Source of the DNA: Nyssa sinensis
Lineage: Eukaryota; Streptophyta; Magnoliopsida; Cornales; Nyssaceae
Length of the DNA stretch: 64,000 nucleotides
Reading direction: 5' to 3'
Assembly: GCA_008638375.1 (NCBI GenBank)
Contig: CM018032.1
Location: forward strand, 40,053,355 to 40,117,354
Of this stretch, positions 47,062 through 60,240 are shown in pieces. Position 1 is the first letter of the stretch. Every line of letters starts with the position of its first letter. The notes under the pieces were generated by a model. It made no database searches. It saw nothing but the letters and a program-made list of their open reading frames with translations, and had not been told where the DNA came from. Made by a program: the position numbers and the translations under genes.

Positions 47062-48117
47062 TAATTTTATCAATAATATTTCAAAATTTGAATTTTAAAG
47101 ATTTGTTCTTTTATGTTTGTTATTGAACCATAGTTAGAGAATTTGGCGTGCTTAATTCTTATTTACGTTTGATGCAACATGATGTCCTTACCTCACCAAG
47201 CAGTAGGCTAATATATATAAATTAATCGAAATAAAATTTTAATATATAACAAGTTTTAATTTAATTTTTAACTCATAAAAGTATCTATCCACTTCTAAAT
47301 AAAAAAAATCAATTAAAAATGAATAAACCTACTAGGAAGGTGCTTATAATTTACACTTTATTTAAACAAGCCTTTGTAAAGTCAAATATGTGTCAGAGTG
47401 CTGCAACTTCTATCTCCACCTAGGTGTCAACTAGCAGGTAAGAAAGGAGCTGTTATTAATTGAAATACATTAGTATATAATTCATATAATTTATAGGTGT
47501 GATAAATATTTATTGACATGAGTGCACTATACTGAAAACAATAAATAAATTTTCATTAGAAATATATTATATTCTCCTAATAATGATTCATAACAAATAT
47601 ATTCGTGGTTATAAGTCTAACTAACAGGACAACAAAACATTATTCATATTCTTAAGAAGCTAATCAATGAAATATGACGTGCAGTCAGGGTGTCCTACAA
47701 AGTCCAGCACATTTTTGGAATCATAAGAAATATTTTTATCAAAAATTTAGAATAATAAATAGAGTCCGGTCATCACTCCAAGTCAAGTAATAATTTTAAA
47801 AAAAAAATTATCAAGAAATATTTGCCACACTTAAACCCGGTGGATACTGCGACTGGGATGAATAAATAACAGCTAATAATTTAGAGAGACAGTTTGCTGA
47901 ATAACTTCTCTTTAGCACAGTTGTATATTTATTATCTAAGGTATGAAAAAAAAAGCATATTGGTGAAAAAGTTTTGTTTTCGGTGAGCTGTGTCTCTCTG
48001 CACTTACTCACAGTTTTTACAAGCTTTCATCGGGTGGCACGTTCTCTCAGTTTAGTTTGATAAATCTCAGTTCTCTCTCGTCTTGGTGAAAGATATGTGG
48101 GATCTCACTGAGACATC

Positions 48118-50782
48118 ATGAGTTCTGCAAGCCTTGATCTCCATTTCTGGGGGCGAATTCTTGTATTTGTTCTTCTTCTGGTTCAATCTTTTGGGGTCAA
48201 CACTGATGGAATTGTCTTACTCTCTTTTAAATACTCTGTTATTTGGGATCCTCTGGGTGTGTTAGACAGCTGGAATTACAAGGACGACACACCATGTTCA
48301 TGGAACGGTGTTACGTGTGGTATTCCCGGCATGTCCGATGCGTATTATCGCGTCAGTGGCTTGTCTGTCCCAAACTCTCAGCTTCTCGGATCAATCCCAT
48401 CCAATCTGGGTATGCTTCAACACCTTCGGAACCTCAATCTCTCCAACAATTCAATCAATGGGTCTATTCCCTTATCCCTTTTTGACGCGTCTGAGCTTCG
48501 CACACTTGATTTGGCCAACAATTTGATCTCCGGCGAGCTGCCTGAGTTGATCGGAGGATTAACAAGTCTCGAGTTTCTCAACCTCTCCGACAACGCCTTG
48601 GCGGGAAATATCCCGGAAAATCTAACTACTCTCTATAATCTAACAGTTCTTTCTTTGAAAAACAATTACTTCTCTGGTTGTCTTCCCACTGGGTTTGATT
48701 TTGTTGAAGTTTTAGATCTGTCCTCCAATCTGATCACTGGTTCGCTGCCTCCAAATTTCGGAGGCAACAATCTTCAATACTTCAACGTATCCTACAACCG
48801 GCTTTTAGGTGTAATTCCACCAGAATTCGGCGACGATATCCCTGCAAATGCCACTCTTGATCTCTCATTCAACAACTTCGCAGGAGAAATTCCGGAATCA
48901 AGTGTTTTTCTTAACCAAGATACGAAATCATTTTCCGGCAATCCAGCATTGTGTGGTAAACCACTCAAGAATTTGTGTCCAATTCCTTCCAGCATCTCAA
49001 CTCTGCCAAATGTTGCTGCACCGACCTCTCCTCCTGCAATTGCAGCTATTCCAAATACCATAGACACAAGTCCAGCCATCACTCGCTGCACAATAGCAAA
49101 TGGGTCAAACCGTAACCGCGGGCTTAGACCTGCAACAATTGTCGGAATCGTGGTTGGTGATTTGGCGGCAATCGGAATTCTCGCATTGATTTTCTTATAC
49201 GTTTGGCAGTTGAAGAAACAGAAGAGGGTTGCAGAGACGAAGAATACAGACAATAACGAAGTTGATGGAGGTAAAGAATTCGACTGGGCATCGTCGTTGT
49301 CGTCTGAAGCATCTAAATGGATTAGGGCATGGAGGTGTTTGCGAAAGCAAGGAAATGATGATGAAGAGACTTCTGATACAAGCACCGTGGATAGCGACGA
49401 TGAGGGAGAAGGGAGAAAAGGTCATGAGAATGAGATGCAACAAGAAGAGAAAGGAGGGGCACTGGTGACGATTGATGGAGAGAAGGAGCTTGAGCTGGAG
49501 ACTTTGCTCAGGTCTTCGGCGTATATACTAGGTGCGAGTGGATCGAGCATAATGTACAAGGCTGTGCTTGAAGATGGGATGTCGCTGGCGGTTCGGAGGA
49601 TTGGCGAGAGTGGTGTGGAGAGGTTCAGGGACTTCGAGAACCAGGTTCGACTCATTGCCAAGTTGGTGCACCCCAACCTGGTTCGCATTCGTGGCTTTTA
49701 CTGGGGTGCTGACGAAAAGCTTGTTATCTACGATTTCGTTCCCAATGGCAGCCTCGCCAATGCACGTTACAGTGAGTCCTCCCTCCCTCCCCAGTAGTTG
49801 TTATATTTGCGCATATTAGCAAAAATTGAGGTAGTGCTAAAATACGCTGGCACTGAGCATTGCAGTGGAGTAGTTGTAACCGAAACTTTGTACAGTAATT
49901 TAAGGTGTTCCAAGTCAAACTGTCTGTCTGTACACGGCGCCTGATAGCGATATCTGTATTATACCATTGCAGTTTTGCAGTCCCTTCCAAAGAAAATCAC
50001 TTGTTTACATTTTGTAGTTTAATAAGTACACAAAATTACATATATTTATATATACACATTTCTTTGGCTAACTTGAGCACGAAAGATCTGAAATTTTGTT
50101 TGTAATTTTAGGAAAAGTGGGCACATCTCCGTGTCTCTTACCATGGGAAGTGCGGCTCAAGATAGCAAAAGGTGTAGCTCGAGGGCTAACGTATATCCAC
50201 GAGAAGAAGCACGTGCACGGAAATTTGAAGCCCAGTAACATCCTCTTGGGCGCAGATATGGAGCCCAAAATCGGAGATTTTGGACTCAAGAGACTTGTAC
50301 CAGGTGAGAACAGTCAGATAGCCTTCGGATCGACCCGAAACTTCGGAAGCAAGAGGTCCACGGCCTCCCGTGACAGCTTCCAAGAAATTGCAACCGGGGC
50401 CACCCCAAGTCCAAGCCCAAGCACATTGGGTTGTATATCGCCTCATCATGCACCTGAGTCACTTAGGAGCCTTAAGCCCAACCCAAAGTGGGACGTGTAC
50501 TCATTTGGCGTAGTGTTGCTTGAATTGCTGACCGGGAAGGTCATTGTTTCAAATGAGTTGTTCGCAGAGCCCGCCAGCTTCGCGATCGAAGAGAAGAAGT
50601 GGGTTTTGAGAATGACAGATGTGGCAATCCGTGCTGACATGGAGGGGAAGGAGGATGCCTTGTTTGCACTCTTCAAATTAGGGTTCAGTTGTGTATCTTC
50701 GGTCCCACAAAAGAGACCACCAATGAAAGAGGTCCTACAAGTTATTGAGAAATTCCCATCTTCTTCTTCTTCTTCTTCTTAA
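48118..50782 (+). CDS. LRR receptor-like protein kinase (LRR-III type, pseudokinase)
   Basis: Exons 48118-49771 and 50112-50782, joined in phase 1 (TAC A|GA), give 774 residues with no break; the 340-bp intron is GTGAGT...TTTTAG. Residues 1-27 form a signal peptide. About 30-67 is the LRR N-cap with its Cys pair (CSWNGVTC). Eight LRRs follow to about 270, then a second Cys pair (ALCGKPLKNLC), one membrane helix (about 341-362), an acidic juxtamembrane region, and a kinase domain from about 465. Catalytic marks are altered: Arg in place of the ATP-binding Lys (LAVRR), a Ser-rich loop without the usual glycines (GASGSSIMYK), and HGNLKPSN in place of HRDxKxxN. DFG and APE are kept. The protein should span the plasma membrane and signal through partners. 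Closest remembered relatives are Arabidopsis At4g37250, At2g23300 and At5g67280. It ends in a Ser run coded by a TCT microsatellite. Confidence 0.93.
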
Positions 50783-53700
50783 TCATTCTGTTATGGTCAA
50801 TAATAATGACAAATGGACCCCATTGTAGAGAGATGTATGTATGACCAAATGATAGATTGTTTACTATTGTTATTATTATCCGAGATACTTTTGATTATTA
50901 TGATAATGGGAGAGTTTGTTATGTAGTATCTAATATCATGATTAGATCATGTTATGTTGGTGCTAATTAAGATTAATACAGTCAGTAACATATGAGGAAA
51001 GGTCATTATTGATTTAAATACACAACTCACCAGTAAATTGTTATGATTTTTAATGAATATGAGAGAAGCACTGGAAAGATCACCAGTAACAGGAATGAAG
51101 TCGTGATGTTTTGCACTAGCGGCCAACACATGCATTATGCAGGATGTGCCAAAATAATGCAGGAGCATTTTTTTGTGAAATAATGCAAGTGATTTACACT
51201 AACTGAAAGCACATGAAATACTTCAAGTGCTTAACACTAACTGCCACATTGAATGTGAATGTGAACCAAGACTTACAAGAGGCATTTTTATATATAAGCG
51301 GCATTTTAACCCATTTGCTAGTGAGACAAATAGAGTGTGCTAGTTATGGAAATCCAAAAAACCCTTTTGAGAGTTTTCTTTCCTCTTTTTGCATTTTCTT
51401 ATTTTCTTTTGTATTTTTGGACAATTCGATTGGAGATTTCGGCCCTTTGCTTTCTGAGAATATATATTACAGATGACATCTACTGTAAACTTATTGGATT
51501 GTATCTTGGAGTTGTTAGTGACCGATAACATCCGCACGTGGGGAGGAACTAAGGCTTTAAAACAACGCATAGAATCCTCTCATTTAACTCATAACTAAGT
51601 TTTCTAATCTTATTTTCTATCTAAATCTTCTATTGTTTATATTAAATTTTACATTTTGAGTAGTGATTTTATTTTGTAAATATTGCGATAGATCTATTAT
51701 TATTTTAGAAATTTGATTATTTATGAAATTATATGAAAATTCTTCAACAAACGCGACATAAAAATTCATCTTCTCATTCTTAATTCTAAATTTAATTTAT
51801 TTTTATTGAATTGACATTTCATTATACCGAATAAACCTAAACTAAAAACGAAGCATAAGAGAACCTGTGGATTGTAATCTATCTTCACTCATGCATGCAC
51901 TTAAGCTTCCTACCAAAAAGAGGGAGATGAGGCACCCCACGTTGAAGTTCTAAAGAGTTGTACTTATCTTTTCATTTAATTATGATTATGGAACAAAGTA
52001 TTTGTTGATAGCTCAATATCAACAATATTTGCCAGTATTAATAACATATTCTTTATTCTCACATTGATTTCTAGAGGCAATTTAGAAATTTTTTATATTG
52101 ACAAAAATCCACAAGGGGACATATCATGTGACTCATCAATTTATAAAAATGTGGGCATAGACACTACCACCAATTAGAACGTGTAATGTTACTTAAAATG
52201 TTCATTCAATGGCGAGGTACCCCATGAAGGTTTTCTAAAATAATTATTAGAGAAATATTTTTTAGTGAATTAGGTTTATTAATTAGAATCCGGGTCGTGG
52301 CTGGCAAATTGGTTCGAAAAATGTATCGTAAATCCTAATATTTTGAATTGAATTCGTCATATTTAGGGGTAAGGATTAAATTAATTTAATAAAGTTGAAT
52401 ACTACTTCCTTTAATAAAAAAAAAAAAAAAATCATTAGTTCTATCATTTTATTTTCAAGAAATGTTTTTTTGCCTCCCGAAAGAAATAAGTAGTGCACGT
52501 GATAGTGTGATTTGGCTAATCCAATAAACTTGATTCACCTAAAATCTTTCTTATCACGATTAATTCTTTTATAATCATGAGTTGACTTTTGTATGCCATT
52601 ATAGTGAATTATTTTTAATAGATGTCATACCCACTCTACCATATTTCCAAAGCAATATGCCAGACCTATGGAGTTAATTTTTTTTTATAAAACCCGGTCC
52701 AAAACTAGGCAGAAATTAAATATATTTCACATGAATGAGATTTGGATGAGCTATTTTAATCATTTTTATGTACAATAACTTTGTTCCTATGGAATAAAAG
52801 TTGTTTGATAAATTATTAAGAATATGTATAATATTTTTTTTATTTAAAAAAATTCTCAAATTTCTTTGTCCGAAGATAAATAATTTTTTACAACAATTTT
52901 CTGTTGGAAAAATGTGAGTTTTTTGATAGAGTTTTGAATTTTGAATTTAACTTTTTTGCTTTATCAATGTTAGAGTGTTACAATTTTCTTAAGGAATAAA
53001 AATTGTTTGATGCATTGTTAAAAACATGTGTAATATTTTTTTGTTGAATGAATTTCTCAAATTTCTCTGTCCGAGACAAAGACATTTTTCTATTCCGAGA
53101 CAGAATATTCGTTATCTTGGTTTTGTAAATAGAAATTTTTTTACGAAAATTTTCTGTCGAAAAAATACTAATTTTTTTGATAGAATTTCCGATACAATAC
53201 GGATTTTATTTGATTAAATTTTAATTTTTAAAATCTAAATATATACTTTTTATGAAAAATAGATTTATATATTGTAAGTTATTTAATTTTGAAGGTCTAC
53301 AAACAAAAAGGTGATGACGTGATATAGCTGAAGCAAGTTGAGATATAAAGAAGTTGTTTTTTCCGTGTTTTTGCAAGAAATGGTATTTTTGTCAACAAAT
53401 TTTTAAAAAAATTTGTGAATTAATATATTTTGGATTGAACTTTGTATTAATTAAGTATTTTATGAAGAACTTATGATTAAATCTCCCTTCAATAAACCAT
53501 CATTTAGTTGGATAATAAAAGGTGACAACCAGATTTATACAACGCCAATAAATTACGAACTATTTATCTTGTTAAAAACCCAAGTCATTAATTTATTTTA
53601 TTTTATTTTTATTAAAATTCTAACATCGTTATCGAGGACTTCTGTTCAAAAGAAGAAAAAAAATCATTGCCTAGGACTTTAATGAAATTAATTAATTGAG

Positions 53701-54083
53701 AGAAAAGTATATTGACCGGTGATTATGAGACCCCACTTTTTGATTGAATGAGACACCAAAGGTCTCTCCTTACCAACCCTCGTTAAACCTAAAAAAACTA
53801 GCAGTGGCATTTTAGTAATTTTACCATGTAAGTAAAAGAATAAATGAATAAAATAATCCTTTTGACTATTCATGTGTTTAATATAATTAAAATATAATTT
53901 TATCTATCTTAAAAAAGCTAGACAATTATTTTCTAAAAAGGTATACTTTTTAAACAATAATTATTAGCTCAGTATTAAGTTGTTGGTTTACTTCTAGTCA
54001 TGAGAGGAGACTCAAAACACCTTATAATTATGTCAATATTTAAAAAAGTGTATAAATCCAAGATATGTGTTTATCAATGTTTT
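50783..54083. other. AT-rich intergenic region downstream of the kinase
   Basis: No gene. The kinase 3' region has AATAAT-type words at about 50800 but no strong poly(A) signal. A tandem duplication lies at 52790-53225. Near 53800, GGCATTTTAGTAATTTTACCA resembles the repeating word inside the giant LTRs, so a fragment of that family may be present. Confidence 0.5.
52790..53225. repeat. Diverged tandem duplication, about 200-bp period
   Basis: Both halves run GGAATAAAARTTGTTTGAT, then a TAATATTTTTTT block, TTCTCAAATTTCT(T/C)TGTCCGA, TTTTCTGT(T/C)G and finally TTTTTTGATAGA. Copy two has about 35 extra bases (a TTCCGAGACAGAATATTCG segment). Confidence 0.75.
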
Positions 54084-54164
54084 TGATATACCATAAACAG
54101 ACACACCAATCACCTTGAGACACGTGTACACACAGAGTTAATAGTCTCGGTCATGTTAGATATA

Positions 54165-55263
54165 CCATTTTACGGTGCTTGACCCCAAAAGAGGCCCATT
54201 ATGTTTTAGCCAAAATACACGAAAGGATATATGGCAACCATAACGGCGGAAGGACCATAGCTCATCGAGTATTGACTCAAAACTACTACTAGCCCAATAT
54301 GCTAAAACAAGCTAAAGAGTATGTTTGAAAATGTGACAAATGTCAGCTTTTTGCTTCTTACCAACATCAGCCTCAACATGAACTCATCCCTATTGCAAGT
54401 CCATGGCCTTTTTTCCAATGGGGAATGGATATCATAGGGCCATTGCCAAAGCCCTTCAAAATAAAAGATTTATGCTAGTCACCATTGACCATTTCTCTGA
54501 AGGGGCAGAAGTTGAACCACTGACCCCACATCACTGAGATAGAGGTAAAAAAAATTCACTTAAAAGAACGTTGTGTGCAGGGTTGACGTACCCAGAGTCA
54601 TTATTTCAAACAATGGGACACAGTTATAGGAAAGGTATTCGAAAAGTTCTGTAAAGACCTTCACAGTATTCACCACTTCTCCTCTCCAGGGCATCCTCAA
54701 GCTAATGGACAAGCCGATGTCACCAACCGTACTATTCTCGAAGCCATAAAGAGAAAGTTGAAAGAAACCAAGGGAAGATGGGTCGAAGAGTTCCCTAGGG
54801 TGCTCTTGGCCTACTAAACTACTAAAAGGACCTCGATTACGGAAACACCATTCTCACTTGCCTATGGCACTGAGGTAATCATTCCCGTTAAAATTGGTAT
54901 GTCAACCCTTAAAATAGACCTCTTTGACCAAGTGACCAATGGCCAACAGCTCGTAGAAAATCTAAACCTTATAGAAGAAAGGCGCGAGCAAGCTTGAATC
55001 AAGACTGAATCCTACTAGCAGAGAATGGCCAAATATTTTAACAAGGGTTAAAACCCATTAATTTTTAGCTTGGAGATCTTGTCCTGAGAAAATTGTTCCC
55101 AAACACAAAAGATCCTACCATGGGAAAGCTTTCTTCTAACTAGGAAGGGCTTTCCAAAGTAACTAAGATTGTCAGACCTACAACTTATTGGTTGGAAGAT
55201 TTAACTGGGAAGTCCATACCCAAGCCTTGGAACATCGAACACTTACGCAAGTGTTATCAATAA
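54165..55263 (+). pseudogene. Tat copy 3 integrase
   Basis: Zinc region HERIYGNHNGGRTIAHRVL with the CDKC pair follows from about 54218, with stops inside. Core: MDIIGPLP (about 54427); the middle Asp region is damaged; GQADVTNRT, with Asp in place of the catalytic Glu, at about 54710. The end LRKCYQ stop at 55261-55263 matches LRKYYQ of the other copies. Many stops and small indels. Confidence 0.85.
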
Positions 55264-55294
55264 TGAATTTTTCAAATTATTTTATGCTCACTTT

Positions 55295-55460
55295 AAGTGC
55301 TCACCAATGTACAGACCCCTAAAAATCTTGTATCCATTACAAGTGTTACAGATCAAGTCCATTTTATCAATGTATAGACCCCTAAAAATCGTGTACTCAC
55401 TACAAGTGTTACAGGTCTGGTCCATTTAGCTAGCATACAGACCTCATAAAAGGTTGAATT
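55295..55460. repeat. Three-unit tandem repeat between convergent genes (copy 3)
   Basis: Three units of about 62-68 bp with GTACAGACCCCTAAAAATC, then CATTACAAGTGTTACAG. The words resemble the complement of the copy 2 units and the first lines of the copy 1 unit in layout. It starts about 30 bp after the pol stop, as in copy 1. Confidence 0.8.
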
Positions 55461-57719
55461 CATTACACAGTGCTTAGGGTCTGTAGACCCGTCACTGTAG
55501 TATTCCCACTAAGCCTCTTCTTGAAAACACAGTACCCGTGTTCAATGAGTTTGTTTCCCAACTCCTAAACCTCATTCTTCAGATCTATCTCTGTTTCAGC
55601 CTATATAGCTACGACGCTGTCCTAAAGTTTCTTGGCAGCAACGACTTCAAAATTGACAAATTTTTGCTCAAGACCCTCTAGTTCAGCAACAAGGGCATCT
55701 CTTCCAAACTCTAGGATGGAGTAAGAGTTGGCAACCTCCTTCAACTTCTCTTCAACAGTAGCCACTACAGACTGTGCAATACCAAGCTGGAGCCTGGTCT
55801 GGTTGAGCTCTACTTATAGAGTGTCAACCTGTTCGGTGTCCTCAAGACAGTCCATGATGGCTGCCAAGCCATTAATAGCTTAAAAACAAAAAGGTTATAT
55901 CAGTACTAAAGATATGTAGAAAATACAAAGATAACACAAAAATAAGAAGAATAGAGAACTCACCCTCATATGGATAACCATCAAATCTTTGGCTATTTTT
56001 TGGGGGTTCAACCTAGAGAATTTGCTCGAGCCTCTTGCCCAAGAATCTTTGTAGGCCTTCCTCACAGCACTTGGGCTGGAGTCATCAGGCACTGTTGGGG
56101 TTGCACTTGCTTTTCCCTTTCCCCTCTTCTGCTTCGGTACAAGAGGGGCTGGAAGGGGGAGAGTATTCTGAGTCAGTAAATGACCTAGGTCTTCAAAAAC
56201 CATCCATTCAAGGGAATTAGAAATAAGTCTCTTCCTTTTCTCTAGAGGAGGGGGCTCGGCATGGGGTGAGGTCTCCCCGATCTTCTTCTTCTTCCTCAGT
56301 ACCCATCCCAAGAAAAGTGTCTTTTTTAGCCCCTGACTCTTATCTTTCACCAGCCCTGTATCCATTAAGTTCTTTAAGGTCAATATGGCCTCGTGGGAAC
56401 AATCGCTGGTCTAGAGGAGCTGTCTATACTTCTTTTGGAGATCAATAACGAAGATCTATCTTCCAAGCTTTCTTGTTTGCACAAAAATACAGAGCAAAGA
56501 TCAGTTAGTCTCAAATATAGAAAATTGAGGAAAAAAATGGCAAGTTATGGAAAATAAAAAAAGGCTCACCCTTAATGCCAGTCCTTTGTGGGAAGGTTAA
56601 AGCCTAGTTCAAAAAGTCCTCGAACTCCCAGCCTCCTTTTATGAAGAAAAATCACTTCTTCGAGGTCTTATTGGAAGTGGGTACAGAGGAGAGAGGTCTT
56701 AACCCTTTGTCGAAAGACATGTAGAACATGCCTTCCGACCTCAGGTATTTCACATCCATATTACTCCTAAGTAGGGATATCTACCTCAACATTGTTCAGA
56801 TGGCCTAAAACTATGAAGCCAAGTAACTACCTCTAGCTGTTTATGTTCATATCAGTTGGAAAAATCTTAAAGTAGCTAAAAAATTCTCTAATAATATGAT
56901 GAAAAGGGAACTGAACTCCTATCTCAAACCATTCAAGGTAAGCACAAATCTCACTTTGCTAAACATCTGAAAGACGATCTATAAGCTTGGATATTTTACA
57001 TGATACGTTTATAGGGAAATCAAAAGCAGCCCTTAGAGCATCTATTGTCACATCCCGAACCCCACCCTACGCGGATGTCGAGGACGTGACTGCCAGTCGG
57101 TCGCGACGCGACCAACCAAAGGCAAATTCTGAACTTTTCGACGAATTGCACTCCAACTGTAGGGTCAGATGCAGCGGAATTTAAAACTTTTTCTTTGTGT
57201 CACGGGAATGCAACTCACTTATCCATCATAAGAATATGTATCACAGAGCAAGACTAAATCCAGTCAGTCAACAATTCTAATCTCAGAGCATATCTAAAAT
57301 CAAGCATATAACAACAGAGCAGATCTAATATCTCTAGAGTACCATTAGTTCCATGAGCCATGTCTATCTAGTATATATCAGTCAAGTCAGTCATAACATA
57401 CCACTCACCGGAATAACCAGGTTCAATCCACAATAAACCAGTCTCTACAATTCAGTGCCGTCAGATCCTTACTTGCGATGCCACTTGGCCTATTCACGTC
57501 ATGTCATAGTACCTTCTAATCCAATGGAGGTAATTCCTGAAAAATGTCAGAATAATGGGGTGAGCTTAAATAAGCCCAGTGAGTAACACAGGTTCCCTAT
57601 CATGGGTTTCAAAACCAGTTTTGTGCTTCCAAGGCACATGGATAATTTAGTCATTTCAAAAATAACTATTTTTATAAATCCATTTCATAAGCAGTCTAGT
57701 ACAATAAAACAGAATCGAA

Positions 57720-58400
57720 CAAACAATACAGACGGATCGGAACATGACATAACCAATCGGTCAAAACAATAACTATTGCTAATATATCGGTCAAGACACA
57801 GACTCTTCATTAACGGAACGAATCACAATCGGGACTGAGTGGGAACAATAAGTCAGTCAAGACAGGGGCATATTATCAATGGCTAGAACATAACGGAGTT
57901 GAACAAGATCAATCAAGACAAGGCATACCAATAACAGAACGGAAACATAACGGAACTAAACCATCTATCAATCAGGCCAGACATATCATCAACGGACAGA
58001 ATATAACGGAATCAAACGGAAACAATACATCAGTCAAACAAAGGCATATCGCGAACGGATAAAATTATAACGGAACTAAACGGAAACAATACACTAATCA
58101 AGACACAGGCAAATCATGAACAGGACACAACATAACGGAACTGGGTAGAAACAATATAACAATCAGTCAGGGACACATCACTGTCGGAACTAATCATAAC
58201 TGGACTGAACAATGTTTCAATCAAGACAGACGTATCATCAACGGACAGTACACAACGGAACTGGACCATATATCAATCAAGACGGACTTAACATCATTAA
58301 CGGACGGAACATGTCAGAACCGGACGGAATATATCAATCGAGGCAGACATATCATTAACGGACAGCACATAACCGAATTGAACGGAATTCCTAATTCGAA
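57720..58400. repeat. Degenerate tandem array, about 60-65 bp period
   Basis: About ten to eleven loose units, each with AACGGA(A/C) words, CAATCAAGACA and a CATATCATCAACGGACAG-like block. Unit boundaries have drifted, so counts are approximate. Confidence 0.75.
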
Positions 58401-59039
58401 GGACACAAGCACATCACGTGGAATGTGGTACAAAGGGCGTACATTAAGTACATACATTTAAACAATATAGCATTCAGACAGTATACTATACAAAGCGGTA
58501 CGATACAACAAAATGTTGTTCTTTGCCTATATCACATGGTTTATTTAATCGTTTCGGAAATAATGGTTTAATATATCCATTTTATCTCAACAGTTCAAAA
58601 CGGGCAAAACAGTACGGGATGCTAGCACAGGGATCAGGAATATAGTCAATTATTTAAAAAGACTAAAACCATGTCATAAGTGATATAGTACGAAAAGCAT
58701 GCATTTAAATAATTGCACTTAAATAATTGCATTCAAAACAGATCAGTAAATCAAGGGACAGTATCAAAACAGTGTCAGAAGTTACTCACAAACTTTATGC
58801 TTATTTCCTTGCATAAATAATCCGATAACCTCCAGGTACGTCAGGCATCTCCATGTATATCCTGAATAATAATCATCAATCACAGACAGATCAGAACTCA
58901 TCCATTCAGGTCTCATTCGTCATCTTAGGTATCTATCGAATTACCTAAGATAGCCTAGTAGCCTATCGCCCTTCCATTGGGTCTCACCCGAGGCTATTTC
59001 ATTCTTTAATTAGGCTTAGCAGTTATTAGGATTATATCC

Positions 59040-60240
59040 TAAGTCATTTAGACTTCAATTGTTATCAGTCAGGCACTCATTCAACCTTAGGGGCAAAATG
59101 GTAATTTTACCATTCTTGTCCCGGACCCTGTCGTGGTCTTCGGAATAGTCTTTATATCTTAAGTACAAAGTTCTACGTCCTTTGGACTCCAATCGGTATC
59201 AGTTAGGTTCTCATTTTAACCATAGGGGCAAAATGGTAATTTGGCCATTCTTATCCCGGACCCTGTTATGGTCCTCAGAATATCCCATATATTGTATATA
59301 TGAAGTTTTAAGTCTTTTAGACTTTAATCGGTATCAGTTGGGTACTTATTTAGTCTTAGGGGCAAAATGGTAATTTTGTCATTTTTGCCCCGGACCCTAT
59401 CATGGTCCTCAGAACGTCCCATATATCTCATGTATAAATTTGTAAGTCCCTTGGACTTCATTTGGTATCTGTTTTAGATCGTCGGGACACATCGGTTATT
59501 TCTCGTTTTACGCGTTGACTGTCTCGGAGTCTTATTTAGCCCTTCAGTGTTCATAATTATCCCTATGATAATTTATCAGATCAGTTTGACCTTTATTCGA
59601 CCTCTACTTTGCACTTACAGTGCTCAGGGGTATTTTGGTCATTTTACATTTTGTGTAATTCTGACCCCGATTCGTCATCTAATCAAGTATACAGTCTCAC
59701 CAGTGTCTGGGCTCCTACCGGTATCAGTTTCGTCCCAATCGGACTTTGTTTAGGTCTCGTACGGTATCAGGGGTAATTTGGTAATTTCATGTGTCGTATT
59801 TTTCGGCACGTCAGTTCATAAAATGGACCTCACCATTGGGTCCAGAGCGTCCAACATAGTGAAATTGGACAGTCTGTTATGTTTAATCGGCCCTGGGTAT
59901 CATTAAAGGCAATTCGGTCATTTACACCTACGTGTCTGTATTTTTCGGGACCTCGGTTCATTAAACGGACCTCACCGTTGAGTTCAGAATGCCCGAGATA
60001 GTCAAAATAGGCTATCTGATATTTTTATTTGGGTCTGGGTACCATCAGGGGCAGTTCGGTCATTTAATCACTTACAGGTCTGTATTTTTTGGGATTGTAT
60101 TTCCAAAATCGGACTGTACCATTGAGTCCAGAATGCTTGAAATAGTGAAAATACACTATTTATTTAATTTATTTGGACTCTGTTTGACATATTTAATGTC
60201 CAGGGGTAAAATTGTAATTTTACCTATTTAATAAAATAAT
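59040..60240. repeat. Degenerate tandem array, about 134-140 bp period
   Basis: The word AGGGGCAAAATGGTAATTT starts near 59090, 59224 and 59358, with GTCCCGGACCCT after each. Looser copies (AGGGGTAATTTGGT, GGGGCAGTTCGGTCATTT and similar) continue near 59631, 59768, 59904, 60048 and 60204, mostly 130-155 bp apart. About nine units in all. Confidence 0.8.

Larger units (their letters stand above)
43604..48117. other. Intergenic region with repeats, upstream of the receptor kinase
   Basis: No gene. Contains CA/TA microsatellites (43648-43690, 45133-45153, 47030-47058), a 50-bp tandem repeat and a copia remnant listed separately. The last 200 bp before the kinase ATG include a pyrimidine-rich leader (CAGTTCTCTCTCGTCTTGG near 48068); a weak TATA-like word lies at about 47925. 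Confidence 0.5.

Noticed and set aside
48792..49385. 197-codon minus-strand frame inside the receptor kinase gene
   Set aside because: Shadow of the kinase exon, which has a clear signal peptide, LRRs, membrane helix and matching splice junction.
57720..58400. CRISPR-like array
   Set aside because: Repeats are degenerate with no constant spacer length, and the DNA is a plant nuclear genome.
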